From positions 1,429,001 to 1,493,000 of the forward strand of contig NZ_CP021030.1 in assembly GCF_002117485.1 (NCBI RefSeq): DNA of 64,000 bases, written 5' to 3'. Every line of letters begins with the position of its first letter. Positions within the stretch are counted from its first letter, which is position 1. The notes beneath the pieces are model-generated. The model saw only the letters and a list, made by a program, of their open reading frames with translations. It was not told the origin of the DNA and ran no database searches. Positions 9,235 to 18,406 of the stretch are shown here, piece by piece. The position numbers and the translations under genes are program-made. Source of the stretch: Rhizobium sp. NXC14. Its GTDB lineage: Bacteria; Pseudomonadota; Alphaproteobacteria; Rhizobiales; Rhizobiaceae.

Positions 9235-11360
9235 GGCTGCATTTTGCACCGATCTTGAGCATTCTGTTTGCGACGCTCTTTCCGCAGCCGAGCAACCTGG
9301 CCTCAGTGACCTCGGACGCAGATGCGCCCGATAAGCTGCAGACGGCGCTTAGGGAAGCGACTTGCGCGGAGGCGTCGCCGGCGACCTTTTCCGACAGGCT
9401 GAAGGGGACTTCACTGAGCAATGTACCAACGGGCACATCTGCGGCCCGGGCGGTATTCTATGTTTCTCCTGATGGCAAGGACGGTTGGAGTGGGCGTCTT
9501 CCCAAACCCAATCCTCAGCATACCGACGGTCCTTTTGTCAGTATCGAGAGAGCTCAGGATGCTGCGCGTAAGAAGGGCGGCCAAAACACGATCGCGTTGG
9601 GCGGCGGGGACTATTATCTCTCTGAACCGATAGTCTTCGACGCGCGCGACGCGGGCCTGGTCATCACGGCGAGGTGCAACGAAGCGCCGGTTCTGCACGG
9701 CGGCCCGCTTGTACGCAATTGGACGGCACAGGCCGATGGCCGCTGGACGGCATCACTGAAGCTGCCTCCAGGCAGGGCCGTCGGCGACCTTTTCGTCAAG
9801 GGCGCGCTGCAGACGCAGGCACGCTTTCCCAACGCCCCGTTCGATGGAGATCCGCGCAAAGGATGGCTTTTTGCGGCCAAGTGCACAGAGGATGACGACA
9901 TATGGCATGGCAACACGCGCTTTTGCTTCCATGCCGGCGATCTTCCGATCTCGAAAAATACGGTGGGGCTTGTCGCCCATATTGTCGGTGGTTTTAGCCC
10001 CGGTAGCCAATGGGGCAGTGACACCCTCCCGGTAGTTTCAATCGACACCGCCAACCGGACCATCAACACCAGAGGCACTGCCTACTTCTTCACCGCGGAA
10101 GGCAGCCGCTATTTCCTGGCGGGGGCGGCGGCCCTGCTCGATGCTCCCGGCGAGTGGTGGTATGACCGCGCCAAGGAGCAACTCGTCTATATTCCGACCG
10201 ATGGATTGCCAATCAGCTCTACGGCTGTCGCCGGCATCCTGCCGACATTCTTCAGGCTGGATGGAGCCGATGGAATGGTTGTATCCGGGCTCCAGTTCAG
10301 GGATGGGGATCCGCGCGGCAGCGGCAAGTTCGGTACCGACACCAGGAGCTTCGGTGCCATACGGCTCGACCGGGCGGACGGCGTCCGGCTGCTCGGCAAT
10401 TCCATCGACAATGTCGGTGTCGGCATCCACGTTTCCGAGAGCAAAGATGTCCTGATTGCCGGCAACGTGATTGCGGATGTGGCCGGCAACGGGATTTATG
10501 TCGGCACGACCTATGGCACCTTCCTCAAATCGCACGGTGCGGCCATCCTGTCGAACCACATCCATGACATCGGCAGGGTCTATTTCGAAACGGCCGGGAT
10601 ATGGTTCCAGGCTGCCGACAATGTCAGGATTGCTCATAATCTCATCGAAAACGCAGCCCAGTTCGGTATCGCCGGTGGCTCGCTATGGGGAGATCAGGAC
10701 GCAGTTCATGACGCGATCATCGAACACAACGTGGTCCGCAACGCCAATCAGCAAACGGCAGACGGCGGCGCCATCAAGATGATGGGTGAACAGACCGACC
10801 CTTTGAACAGCAGCATTCGCTACAATCTCGTCACCGGAACAGGTCAGCTTATGAACAGGGTCGATGGGACATTCTGGCCCCCTGGATATGAAAATACCAG
10901 TGAATGGCCTTCTCCTATCAGTTGGGCGATCTATACCGACGGCAAGGCCAGTGGAGTGCGCATCGAAGGAAATACGCTTTCGGATAATATATCGGCGATC
11001 GGCATAAACGGCGGCTGGAGCAACCTGGTGAGGGGGAACATCATTACCGGCGGATCTGGGGCTGCCTTTCGCGTCGATGACGGTACGGGCCGGGGGTGGC
11101 ATCCGCCTTGGGCAGGCCCCAATCGCATCGAGGATAATATCGTGTCGGTCGACAGCGGCAATGGGTTGGCGGCATACATTTACGTGCCTGACCACAAGCT
11201 TGGATCGGTGCAATTTGCGCGTAACCGCTACAACGGGAATCTGAACGACAAGAGCTTCAGGATACACCCGGAGATCATGCCTTCGGGAGAGTTTGGCAGT
11301 CTAAGCGATCTTCAGAAGGCTGGGATCGACGTAGGCAGCGTAGCGTCGCGCTCCAATTGA
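9231..11360 (+). CDS. Secreted right-handed parallel beta-helix protein
   Basis: A 709-residue protein with an N-terminal hydrophobic leader (about residues 3-24) suggesting export. After FYVSPDGKDGWSGRLPKPNP, a signature often seen in beta-helix polysaccharide-active proteins, the segment from about 340 to 660 shows repeated N-x-I/V strands (GNSIDNVGVGIHVSES, AGNVIADVAGNGIYVG, AHNLIENAAQFGIAGG). The likely fold is a pectate-lyase-like parallel beta-helix. It may cleave, epimerise or bind the polymer made by this locus; no catalytic residues can be assigned. It starts with TTG overlapping the polymerase stop, with GGCGGAG eight bases upstream, so it is probably co-translated with the polymerase. 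Confidence 0.85.
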   Translation: MRLHFAPILSILFATLFPQPSNLASVTSDADAPDKLQTALREATCAEASPATFSDRLKGTSLSNVPTGTSAARAVFYVSPDGKDGWSGRLPKPNPQHTDGPFVSIERAQDAARKKGGQNTIALGGGDYYLSEPIVFDARDAGLVITARCNEAPVLHGGPLVRNWTAQADGRWTASLKLPPGRAVGDLFVKGALQTQARFPNAPFDGDPRKGWLFAAKCTEDDDIWHGNTRFCFHAGDLPISKNTVGLVAHIVGGFSPGSQWGSDTLPVVSIDTANRTINTRGTAYFFTAEGSRYFLAGAAALLDAPGEWWYDRAKEQLVYIPTDGLPISSTAVAGILPTFFRLDGADGMVVSGLQFRDGDPRGSGKFGTDTRSFGAIRLDRADGVRLLGNSIDNVGVGIHVSESKDVLIAGNVIADVAGNGIYVGTTYGTFLKSHGAAILSNHIHDIGRVYFETAGIWFQAADNVRIAHNLIENAAQFGIAGGSLWGDQDAVHDAIIEHNVVRNANQQTADGGAIKMMGEQTDPLNSSIRYNLVTGTGQLMNRVDGTFWPPGYENTSEWPSPISWAIYTDGKASGVRIEGNTLSDNISAIGINGGWSNLVRGNIITGGSGAAFRVDDGTGRGWHPPWAGPNRIEDNIVSVDSGNGLAAYIYVPDHKLGSVQFARNRYNGNLNDKSFRIHPEIMPSGEFGSLSDLQKAGIDVGSVASRSN

Positions 11361-12010
11361 CAAGAACGGCAACGTGACGGGCTATGTCGCTGCTGGCGGG
11401 AGTATTGCGCTCCACACGAAGCTCAGACCACTCGCCGCCGGTTTGCTCGGCGCAAAAATGACTACTGCCGGCAAGAGCTATGACGCCATGGCTTCGGCGA
11501 GCGTGCCCAGAGCGAAAATTCCAACGGATCCTGCGTCACGACGAATCCTGCGCCGACGCAGGTGCGCGCATCAAGTTCCCGGCGCGGAAGCCTGCTAGGG
11601 TTGGTTTGTCGGGCAGTTCTGACGGTTCGTCAGCCCAGTCATCTCGCCTGTTGGGTTAATCATCTCTTCCCACGCTTTATTCGCGCGCAGGTCCGCCCAG
11701 GCTTGGCGCGAGAGTGACTATCTTCTGCGGCCTTGTGAAGGTCAAACCGCTCTTTCGGGGTCGCACTCATCAAAAAGAGCAACGCGGCAAGCCGTGGGGT
11801 ACGCCGCCTTACTTCGAATATTGTAACTTATCTCGGCCCGAAGGCGTAGGAATATGAAGTGTCTTCTACGTCCAATAGTTGGAACTGAAAGTATGGAGAC
11901 AATCGCTCTGCCGGCATATTCTGATGACAGTTTAAATCGCGAAAGCGTAGGTCATGGGAAAGCAACCGACAGACAGAAGCCAAACTTCAGTTCTTAAACA
12001 AAAGGACTCC
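11361..12010. promoter_or_regulatory. Long intergenic region with promoter for the downstream polysaccharide operon
   Basis: About 650 bases without a supported gene. A short inverted repeat (CCTGCGTC/GACGCAGG) lies at 11530-11562 without a T run. A 34-codon micro-frame starts at 11893 and shares its first bases with another at 18675 (listed separately). An alternative start for the downstream gene is the ATG at 11954. Confidence 0.4.
11893..11997 (+). other. Micro-ORF / conserved upstream motif, copy 1
   Basis: ATGGAGACAATCGCTCT opens a 34-codon frame coding METIALPAYSDD and ends at a TAA just before the glycosyltransferase start. The first 17 bases match the motif at 18675 except at two positions, and that motif also lies upstream of a polysaccharide gene and also reads METIA. 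It could be a leader peptide or a DNA/RNA regulatory site. Function is unknown. Confidence 0.3.
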
Positions 12011-12820
12011 ATGGAATGGACTAATGTTCTTGGTGTTCGCATTTCGGCAGTTAATCTTAAAAGCGCGACCGGTTTTATTCAAAAAGGGATTGAAGACGGC
12101 AGGAGGGAATATGTGTGTGTTCGCGACGCACACGGTGTCGTCCGATGTCAAGATGACCCAGAGCTCCGGTCGATACATAACCGGGCATTCCTCGTGACCC
12201 CTGACGGCATGCCGTTGGTATGGGCGTTGAAGCGTGCTGGCCATGCGGACAGCGACAGGGTGTACGGACCCGATCTGATGTTGTCTGTTTTCGAGGCCGG
12301 CACATCGAAGGGAATACGCCACTTCCTTTATGGCGCAACGCCCGAGACGCTGCAGCACTTGCAGGCGCAGCTTCTCGCGAAATTCCCGGAAGCTGAGATA
12401 GCCGGCTCCTATGCACCGCCTTTTCATAAACTGTCACCGCAAGAGGAAGCCGATATTGCGGACCGGCTCAATCGATCCGGCGCCGATATCATCTGGGTGG
12501 GGCTGAGCAGTCCCAAGCAGGAACTCTGGATGGCGCGCATGCGTGACCGTCTGGATGCATCGATGCTTATCGGCGTCGGAGCTGCATTCGATTTTCACGC
12601 CGGCCTCAAGCGGCAAGCTCCAAGGTTCATTCAAAGAAGCGGCTTCGAATGGGCCTTTCGTCTTTTGTGCGAGCCGCGACGGCTGTGGCGGCGGTATGCG
12701 CTCGTCGTGCCGACCTTCATCTCACTGACAGCATTCCAGAGACTGGGGCTTCGGAAGTTTCCGATCGAAGACGAGGTTTTTGGATCGAGTGCGCCAAAAG
12801 CAACAGCCGTAAAGGTGTGA
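12011..12820 (+). CDS. WecG/TagA/CpsF family glycosyltransferase (GT26)
   Basis: About 269 residues carrying the family hallmarks: FLVTPDGMPLVWA, RVYGPDLM, HFLYGATPETL, GLSSPKQELWM and GVGAAFDFHAG, with a C-terminal basic segment EPRRLWRRY that probably associates with the membrane. Family members transfer N-acetylmannosaminuronic acid, ManNAc, Glc or related sugars to an undecaprenyl-diphosphate-linked primer. I chose the ATG at 12011 because AAAGGA stands just upstream and MEWTNVLGVRIS is where family homology normally begins; 19 additional codons back to 11954 are possible. The initiating sugar transferase gene follows after 7 bases, so it may add the second sugar. Confidence 0.92.
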   Translation: MEWTNVLGVRISAVNLKSATGFIQKGIEDGRREYVCVRDAHGVVRCQDDPELRSIHNRAFLVTPDGMPLVWALKRAGHADSDRVYGPDLMLSVFEAGTSKGIRHFLYGATPETLQHLQAQLLAKFPEAEIAGSYAPPFHKLSPQEEADIADRLNRSGADIIWVGLSSPKQELWMARMRDRLDASMLIGVGAAFDFHAGLKRQAPRFIQRSGFEWAFRLLCEPRRLWRRYALVVPTFISLTAFQRLGLRKFPIEDEVFGSSAPKATAVKV

Positions 12821-12827
12821 AGCGATC

Positions 12828-14282
12828 ATGTCCCTATTTGCGCCGTCAGCAATCACGTCCGACCTGCGGAAGACGAAACCTTTCGTGGCAAACCCCACAC
12901 CGACCGCCGAATTCAGCAAGCGGGCAGAGCTGAAAATAACGGTTCCATTCAGGCGCAGGTTGCCTCGGCTCGCTACGTCGTCATTTCTGATTGCCGGCGA
13001 CATCGCAAGCTACCTGATAGCCTATCTTCTTCTCCTGCCGTTCCTTTCGAACGCTTCGGAGAATATGGTGCTGGAGCGCGCTTTCGCCGTCGCAGCGCTG
13101 GCAGCGATCGTTCTTTATGCATCGAACGCGCTCTATCCCGGATATCGGCTTCACGACCACGAACATCTGCGCCGCCGCACGACAGCGTCCTTCAAGGTGG
13201 TGGTCATCGCAGCGCTTGGGGCGATCCTTCTGCCGGAAGGATTAGGCGTGCTGCTTCCAATCATCGCCTTCATGGGCCTCGGATTGGTTGTTCAACCTCT
13301 TATGCGTGGGGCCGCACGAGGACTGTCCTGGAGGCTTGGTATCTGGGGTGAGCGGGCAGTGATCGTCGGTGCCCGCAATCGCATCCCTGCGCTTGTGGCG
13401 TATTTCTCAGAGCATTGGCACTATGGCATTCGGCCGGAATCCTTTTCTCCCGATACTTCGGAAGTATCAGCCGACAACGGGCCATCGATTGCCTTGATCG
13501 CTGACGATACGGGCTCATTTATCGCGGAGTTGGCAACCATGCGTCGGCAGTTCGCCGAAGTCATCCTCCTCTCCGACACGCCGAACGTCAAGATAACCGG
13601 TTTGCGACCGGCGGACGTCGGCGGAGAGATCGGTGTTCGCTTGGCCGTCGGTGGGAGATCGGCAAGCTCGAACCTGGTGCGTCGAGTCCTCGATCTCGTG
13701 ATCGCTATCCCGGCGGTGCTGGTGCTGATGCCCTGCATACTGGTTGCCGCCGCCGCGATCTATGCCATCGATCCGGGTCCCGTCTTCTTCAGACACGCCA
13801 GGGAAGGCTTGTCCGGCAAGCCGGTGCGCGTCCTGAAACTGAGAACGATGTACAGAGATGCGGAACAACGCCTCGAAACATTGTTCCGGGACAATCCGGA
13901 CATACAAGCCGAGTGGTCGAACCACTTCAAGCTTCGGCAGGATCCGCGCATCCTGCCAGTGATCGGGCATGTCCTTCGCTCATCGAGTTTCGACGAACTC
14001 CCGCAACTGGTGAACATCATTGCAGGAGAGATGTCCTTCGTGGGACCACGTCCCTTCCCGGAATATCACCTTTCGGCGATGGATAGCGAGTTTCGTGCCA
14101 AGCGGCGCTCGGTAACGCCGGGGCTGACGGGGCTTTGGCAGATATCCGAACGAAGCAATGCGGATATCGAACTGCAGCAGCAACTCGACGAGTTCTACAT
14201 CGACAATCGATCCTTGTGGTTCGATTGGCACATCCTTCTCAGCACAATTCCTGCGGTCCTGAAAGGCAAGGGAGCCTGCTGA
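12828..14282 (+). CDS. Undecaprenyl-phosphate sugar phosphotransferase (WbaP/ExoY type), initiating enzyme
   Basis: A 484-residue polyprenyl glycosylphosphotransferase that would start each repeat unit by moving a sugar-1-phosphate onto undecaprenyl phosphate. It has four to five N-terminal membrane helices (about 45-165), a Rossmann-like middle region, another helix near 280-305 (VLDLVIAIPAVLVLMPCILV) and the catalytic C-terminal domain. The catalytic domain carries PVRVLKLRTMY, LRSSSFDELPQLVNI, MSFVGPRPFPEYH and VTPGLTGLWQ. These match the DE and PRP motifs of the family. It follows the GT26 gene closely and precedes the decarboxylase gene by 46 bases. The sugar is not predictable with certainty; ExoY-type enzymes use galactose or glucose. 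Confidence 0.94.
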   Translation: MSLFAPSAITSDLRKTKPFVANPTPTAEFSKRAELKITVPFRRRLPRLATSSFLIAGDIASYLIAYLLLLPFLSNASENMVLERAFAVAALAAIVLYASNALYPGYRLHDHEHLRRRTTASFKVVVIAALGAILLPEGLGVLLPIIAFMGLGLVVQPLMRGAARGLSWRLGIWGERAVIVGARNRIPALVAYFSEHWHYGIRPESFSPDTSEVSADNGPSIALIADDTGSFIAELATMRRQFAEVILLSDTPNVKITGLRPADVGGEIGVRLAVGGRSASSNLVRRVLDLVIAIPAVLVLMPCILVAAAAIYAIDPGPVFFRHAREGLSGKPVRVLKLRTMYRDAEQRLETLFRDNPDIQAEWSNHFKLRQDPRILPVIGHVLRSSSFDELPQLVNIIAGEMSFVGPRPFPEYHLSAMDSEFRAKRRSVTPGLTGLWQISERSNADIELQQQLDEFYIDNRSLWFDWHILLSTIPAVLKGKGAC

Positions 14283-14328
14283 CATGTTCTCCATCCCGGT
14301 GGGCAAACATTAACAACGGAGCAAATCA

Positions 14329-15381
14329 ATGCACGGACAGAAGCGAATTATGGTTACCGGCGGCACCGGATTTCTGGGATCATTCCTGTGCGAAAGGCTT
14401 TTGCGAGAGGGCAATGACGTCCTCTGCGTGGACAATTTCTATACCGGCTCGCGCGATAACGTACTGCACCTTCTTGACGATCCTCGTTTTGAAATACTCC
14501 GCCACGACATCACATTCCCGCTTTATGTGGAGGTCGATGAGATCTATAACCTCGCCTGCCCAGCATCTCCGGTCCACTACCAGCACGATCCGGTGCAGAC
14601 CGTGAAGACCAATGTGCATGGGGCGATCAATATGCTCGGCCTGGCCAAGCGCACAAAGGCAAAGATCTTCCAGGCATCGACAAGCGAGGTCTATGGCGAT
14701 CCGGCGGTTCACCCGCAGCCTGAGGAGTATCGCGGAAGCGTCAGTCCGATAGGCCCCCGGGCATGCTATGACGAAGGCAAGCGGTGCGCCGAGACACTGT
14801 TCTTCGACTATCACCGTCAATATGGCGTGGAAATCCGGGTGGCGCGGATATTCAATACCTACGGGCCACGAATGCAGACCAATGACGGACGCGTCGTCTC
14901 CAATTTCATTGTTCAGGCGCTTCAAAACGAGCCGATCACCATCTTCGGCAACGGCACGCAAACGCGCTCCTTCTGCTATGTCGACGATTTGATCGAGGGC
15001 TTCATCCGCCTGATGGGTACGCCGGCCGGCGTTACGGGTCCGATCAATCTCGGTAACCCGGGAGAATTCCAGGTCCGGGAACTGGCCGAAATGGTCATTG
15101 ACATGACCGGATCGAAATCAAGCATCGTCTTCAGACCCCTGCCGATCGACGATCCGACCCAGCGCAAACCCGATATCAGCCGGGCAAAGCAGGAACTGGG
15201 CTGGCAGCCGACGGTGAGCCTGCGCCAAGGGCTCGAGAGAACGATCGCCTATTTCGAGTGGAAGCTTTCCGGCGAGGCCAGAAGCATGCCCGGCGTCAGA
15301 TTTCCGCAGATGGCCTACACCAATCCGCCCGCGCCGGCCGTCGGCGTTCCCGTTCCGCACGCCGCTCCATTGGGAACGTGA
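14329..15381 (+). CDS. UDP-glucuronate decarboxylase-like enzyme (UDP-xylose synthase)
   Basis: A 350-residue extended short-chain dehydrogenase, preceded by a GGAG ribosome binding site. It has the NAD motif [10 protein letters not shown] (about 9-18), [12 protein letters not shown] (about 75-86), TSEVYGD (about 124) and [13 protein letters not shown] with the catalytic Y-x3-K, followed by [10 protein letters not shown]. The ACPASP and GPR-x-C-YDEGKR strings are specific to UDP-glucuronic acid decarboxylases rather than plain 4-epimerases. The enzyme makes UDP-xylose, so xylose (or a derivative) is a likely component of the polymer. Confidence 0.92.
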   Translation: MHGQKRIMVTGGTGFLGSFLCERLLREGNDVLCVDNFYTGSRDNVLHLLDDPRFEILRHDITFPLYVEVDEIYNLACPASPVHYQHDPVQTVKTNVHGAINMLGLAKRTKAKIFQASTSEVYGDPAVHPQPEEYRGSVSPIGPRACYDEGKRCAETLFFDYHRQYGVEIRVARIFNTYGPRMQTNDGRVVSNFIVQALQNEPITIFGNGTQTRSFCYVDDLIEGFIRLMGTPAGVTGPINLGNPGEFQVRELAEMVIDMTGSKSSIVFRPLPIDDPTQRKPDISRAKQELGWQPTVSLRQGLERTIAYFEWKLSGEARSMPGVRFPQMAYTNPPAPAVGVPVPHAAPLGT

Positions 15382-15406
15382 TCGGCAACGTCAAAGCGCA
15401 AGTCAT

Positions 15407-15435
15407 GGCTCGGTTTGGGTTTAATGAACCGAGCC
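15407..15435 (+). other. Intergenic hairpin after the decarboxylase gene
   Basis: A perfect 9-base inverted repeat (GGCTCGGTT/AACCGAGCC) with an 11-base loop sits in the 127-base gap before the next glycosyltransferase. No T run follows. It may be a weak terminator, attenuator or mRNA-stability element. Confidence 0.4.
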
Positions 15436-15508
15436 CATATCCGGTTTGTAAAAGGGGCGGCGATCGTCGGACGTGCAAATCGCCGCAAAAACACTGAGGA
15501 CACGGGCA

Positions 15509-16318
15509 ATGCGCGTTGCTGTTATTACACCATATTACAAGGAGCCCAACGAACTCCTTGAGCAGTGCCGGGCGAGCGTTGTCGACCAGACCGTTGCATG
15601 CGACCATGTTTTTGTTGCCGATGGCTTTCCGAACAGTTCCGTCGCTCGCTGGGGCGCAAAACATTTCATCCTGCCCGATGCTCACGGCGACGCGGGCAAC
15701 ATGGCTCGCGTAATCGGCAGCCTCAGCGCCTTCGCCCAGGGTTATGACGCGGTGGCGTTTCTCGATGCGGACAACTGGTACAGATCCGACCACATCCAGC
15801 GTCTGCTTGAACTTCACCACCGTACCGGTGCTGCGGTTTGCTCATCGAGACGTTCGATGCATCGCGCAGACGGCACCTACATGTTCGACGACTCAAAAAG
15901 CGACGGCCGCACGCACGTGGATACGAACTGCTTGTTTCTCACGCGGCCGTGCCTGCCGATCGTCGCGCGTTGGGCTCACATGCCGAGGGAACTCTATCCA
16001 GTAGGAGATTCTGTCTATTGGAGCTCGATACGGAGCTCTGGGCTGTCGCGCTCTCATGAGCCGATCTCGACGGTCTGTTACCGCACGACTTGGGAAGCCG
16101 ACTACAAGCGGATGGGCGAACCTGCCCCCGCGGGCAGCAAGACCCTCGCGTTCACTGACCAGCCCTACTACTGGTTCAAGTCCCTTCCGGTCCGAGACCG
16201 CTGGCGCATCTGGCAGGATTTCGGCTTCCCGCTCAGGCGTCGCACGGTAGCAAAGCTGGTCGGTCAATATGCGCTGTCAAGACTTTCCCCGTATTCCTAT
16301 CTCGGGGCCAAAACATGA
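15509..16318 (+). CDS. GT2-like glycosyltransferase
   Basis: A protein of about 269 residues beginning MRVAVITPYYKEPNEL, with GSLSAFAQGYDAVAFLDADNWY containing the metal-binding DXD. The GT-A fold is clear, while the C-terminal part is divergent. The chosen ATG has GAGGA about ten bases upstream; an upstream in-frame GTG at 15473 would add twelve non-family residues. It should act in assembly of the same repeat unit. Acceptor and donor are unknown. Confidence 0.86.
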   Translation: MRVAVITPYYKEPNELLEQCRASVVDQTVACDHVFVADGFPNSSVARWGAKHFILPDAHGDAGNMARVIGSLSAFAQGYDAVAFLDADNWYRSDHIQRLLELHHRTGAAVCSSRRSMHRADGTYMFDDSKSDGRTHVDTNCLFLTRPCLPIVARWAHMPRELYPVGDSVYWSSIRSSGLSRSHEPISTVCYRTTWEADYKRMGEPAPAGSKTLAFTDQPYYWFKSLPVRDRWRIWQDFGFPLRRRTVAKLVGQYALSRLSPYSYLGAKT

Positions 16319-16445
16319 GTGCCGAGGCGGAAACATCTCTCAACGCACCTGCGAGCGGGAAACAAACGCCACTTACAACAAGACGATGCCGCGGGCGGAA
16401 GATCTCTCTAACCAAGCGTGGCGTTGTGCAGGCGGAGGAATAAGT

Positions 16446-17492
16446 TTGCAACGTGTTGATGTCGTCATTCCCTGCTACAACTACGCTCATTTCCTGCAGG
16501 AGTCTGTTGAGAGTGTCCTTTCACAAGCGGGCGTCGATGTGCGCGTGCTTATTCTGGATGACTGCTCGCCGGACAATACACCGGAAGTCGGAAAGGCGCT
16601 GGCATCCCGGGATGACCGGGTCACTTATCGGCGGCACACGACAAACATGGGCCACATCGCCACCTACAATGAGGGAATCGATTGGGCAGGCGGTGACTTA
16701 TTCCTGCTTCTTTCTGCGGATGATTATCTTTTGCCGGGCTCGCTGGGCCGCGCGGCGGAGCTGATGCGCACCTATCCGAATGTGGGGATGGCGTTCGGGA
16801 ACGCGCTCATAGCTGAGCCGGACGGTAATACGAGCCGCGCTGATCCTCTCGGCGACCATGACGTGCGTCATATGCAGGTCTTGTCCGGTCCACAATTCAT
16901 GCGGTTGAGTGGGGCAAGCAATCTCGTTCCAACACCGACGGCTGTCGTGAGGACGGCGCTGCAAAAGCAGGTTGGCGGCTATCTTAAGGAACTGCCGCAC
17001 GCCGGCGATATGGAAATGTGGCTGCGGCTCGCAGCACATGCTGATGTAGGCTTCATCAAAGAGGATCAAGCAGTATATCGCCGACATGCTTCGAACATGT
17101 CGCTGCAGTACTACGGCGAAAACGTTCTTTCCGACCTTCTACAAAGAAAAAAGGCTTTTGATGCCCTGTTTGGCCAAGCGACAGATAGCCTCAAAAAGGA
17201 TCAGATGCTACGACGCTTTCTTGCCATGGATCTCGGAAAGAAGGCGCTTCAACAGGCTGGCATCGCCTTCAACAACTTCGACCTTGCTACGGCCGCGGCC
17301 ATCCAGCATTTTGCCCTGGAGGTCTCTCCTGAGCTGCGAAATTCGCTGCCCTGGTTCAAACTGGCCTGCAAGCAAACGATCGGGCCAAAGCATTGGTACG
17401 CCTTGAAGTCCATCGGGCGACGAGTTGCAGGATGCATGCGCAGGAACCGGGTTAGGTCATCTGCAAGTACAGGAACAACGGTCGGCAGCTGA
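16446..17492 (+). CDS. GT2 family glycosyltransferase with TTG start
   Basis: About 348 residues of a GT-A inverting transferase: VDVVIPCYNYAHFLQES, VLILDDCSPDNTPEV, LFLLLSADDYLLPGS and the later DMEMWLRLAAHAD. I chose the TTG at 16446 because GGCGGAGGA stands six bases before it and family homology begins two codons later. An ATG at 16386 without a good ribosome binding site, or the frame opening at 16269 that overlaps the preceding gene, are less likely. It is the last gene of this plus-strand run; the convergent regulator gene follows. Confidence 0.87.
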   Translation: MQRVDVVIPCYNYAHFLQESVESVLSQAGVDVRVLILDDCSPDNTPEVGKALASRDDRVTYRRHTTNMGHIATYNEGIDWAGGDLFLLLSADDYLLPGSLGRAAELMRTYPNVGMAFGNALIAEPDGNTSRADPLGDHDVRHMQVLSGPQFMRLSGASNLVPTPTAVVRTALQKQVGGYLKELPHAGDMEMWLRLAAHADVGFIKEDQAVYRRHASNMSLQYYGENVLSDLLQRKKAFDALFGQATDSLKKDQMLRRFLAMDLGKKALQQAGIAFNNFDLATAAAIQHFALEVSPELRNSLPWFKLACKQTIGPKHWYALKSIGRRVAGCMRRNRVRSSASTGTTVGS

Positions 17493-17538
17493 GGGCTCGA
17501 TCGCACTTCACGCCCCCGCGACAGACCTGCCCGGTATC

Positions 17539-17571
17539 AAAAAACCCGGCGACGCATTTCGCGCCACCGGG
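17539..17571 (-). terminator. Intrinsic terminator of the LuxR-type regulator gene
   Basis: Read on the minus strand, CCCGGTGGCG pairs with CGTCGCCGGG (two G-T wobbles) around a 7-base loop and is followed by TTTTTT. It lies about 80 bases after the regulator stop and may also block read-through from the converging glycosyltransferase operon. Confidence 0.8.
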
Positions 17572-17650
17572 CTGATTTGAGCACAAATGTGCTGGAAAAT
17601 ACGAAAAGATTTGCCCCAAGAGTTATATCAGCACATCGCTGTATTCACGC

Positions 17651-18406
17651 TCACGCCGGAACACCACTTTGGAACAAGTCGTTGAGCTTGAAAACAACTT
17701 CCGTCCTGTTCGTCGCTTTGACCTTTTTCATGATGTTGCGAACATGCACCTTGACAGTGCTCTCACGGAGATTGAGCTCGTAGGCGATGATCTTGTTCGC
17801 CTTTCCGCGTCGGAGCGCCTCGACCACTTCTGCCTGACGATCGGTGAAGATGCCGGAGAGCGGACGGGCCGTCGAGTTGTTCGAGTCCAGCAGGTGACGC
17901 ATGGCGAACAGGGCGCTTGCAGGCACAAATATTCCCCCTGCCACCGACAGCGCGATCAGCTCCATGCAGACGCTGACGCTGACTGAGGCGGGTATGAACC
18001 CTTTGGCTCCGTACTCAAGAGCCCTGACGATTTGTCCGAAATCGTCGCTATCAGCCAACACGATAAGGGGTGTAGAGGCGAATTCCGACGAAAGCTTCCG
18101 GATTTGCTCCGAAACGGCCGGTTCATCGACCTTTTTGCCGCCTACATTCAAGAGGATTGCCGCAAGCGGAGCGTATTCGTCGCGCTTCTGCTTCCACTCC
18201 TCAATCGAACCAAACGCCAGAATCTGCAAATCCGCCTTTTGAGCAGCCATGCATTGCGCCAGGCATTGACGATCAAGTTCGCGATTATCGAGAATGACAA
18301 GCGAATGCGTCTGCCCTGCCGACAAGGCAAGTGTGTGCGCGTTATTAAGGGGAAGAGCTACGTTTTCCTGCCTGAGGTCCAAATTCGGTATAAGTGCTGA
18401 ATTCAC
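17651..18406 (-). CDS. LuxR-family regulator with degenerate receiver domain
   Basis: A 251-residue protein with an N-terminal response-regulator-like domain (about 33-155) and a C-terminal LuxR/GerE helix-turn-helix (about 185-245: FTDRQAEVVEALRRGKANKIIAYELN, STVKVHVRNIMKKV). In the receiver the strand that should end in the phosphorylated Asp reads AAILLNVGG, so the acceptor position holds Asn, and the acidic pocket LVILDN has one Asp only. The Lys of KGFIP is kept. It is therefore probably not controlled by ordinary phosphorylation. Its location amid polysaccharide genes, divergent from the acetyltransferase operon, suggests that it regulates this locus; this is inference. Confidence 0.88.
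   Translation of the reverse strand: MNSALIPNLDLRQENVALPLNNAHTLALSAGQTHSLVILDNRELDRQCLAQCMAAQKADLQILAFGSIEEWKQKRDEYAPLAAILLNVGGKKVDEPAVSEQIRKLSSEFASTPLIVLADSDDFGQIVRALEYGAKGFIPASVSVSVCMELIALSVAGGIFVPASALFAMRHLLDSNNSTARPLSGIFTDRQAEVVEALRRGKANKIIAYELNLRESTVKVHVRNIMKKVKATNRTEVVFKLNDLFQSGVPA

Noticed and set aside
11374..11598. Possible transposase remnant in the gap after the beta-helix gene
   Set aside because: A GKSYDA string recalls DDE transposases, but neither frame continuity nor terminal repeats could be found.
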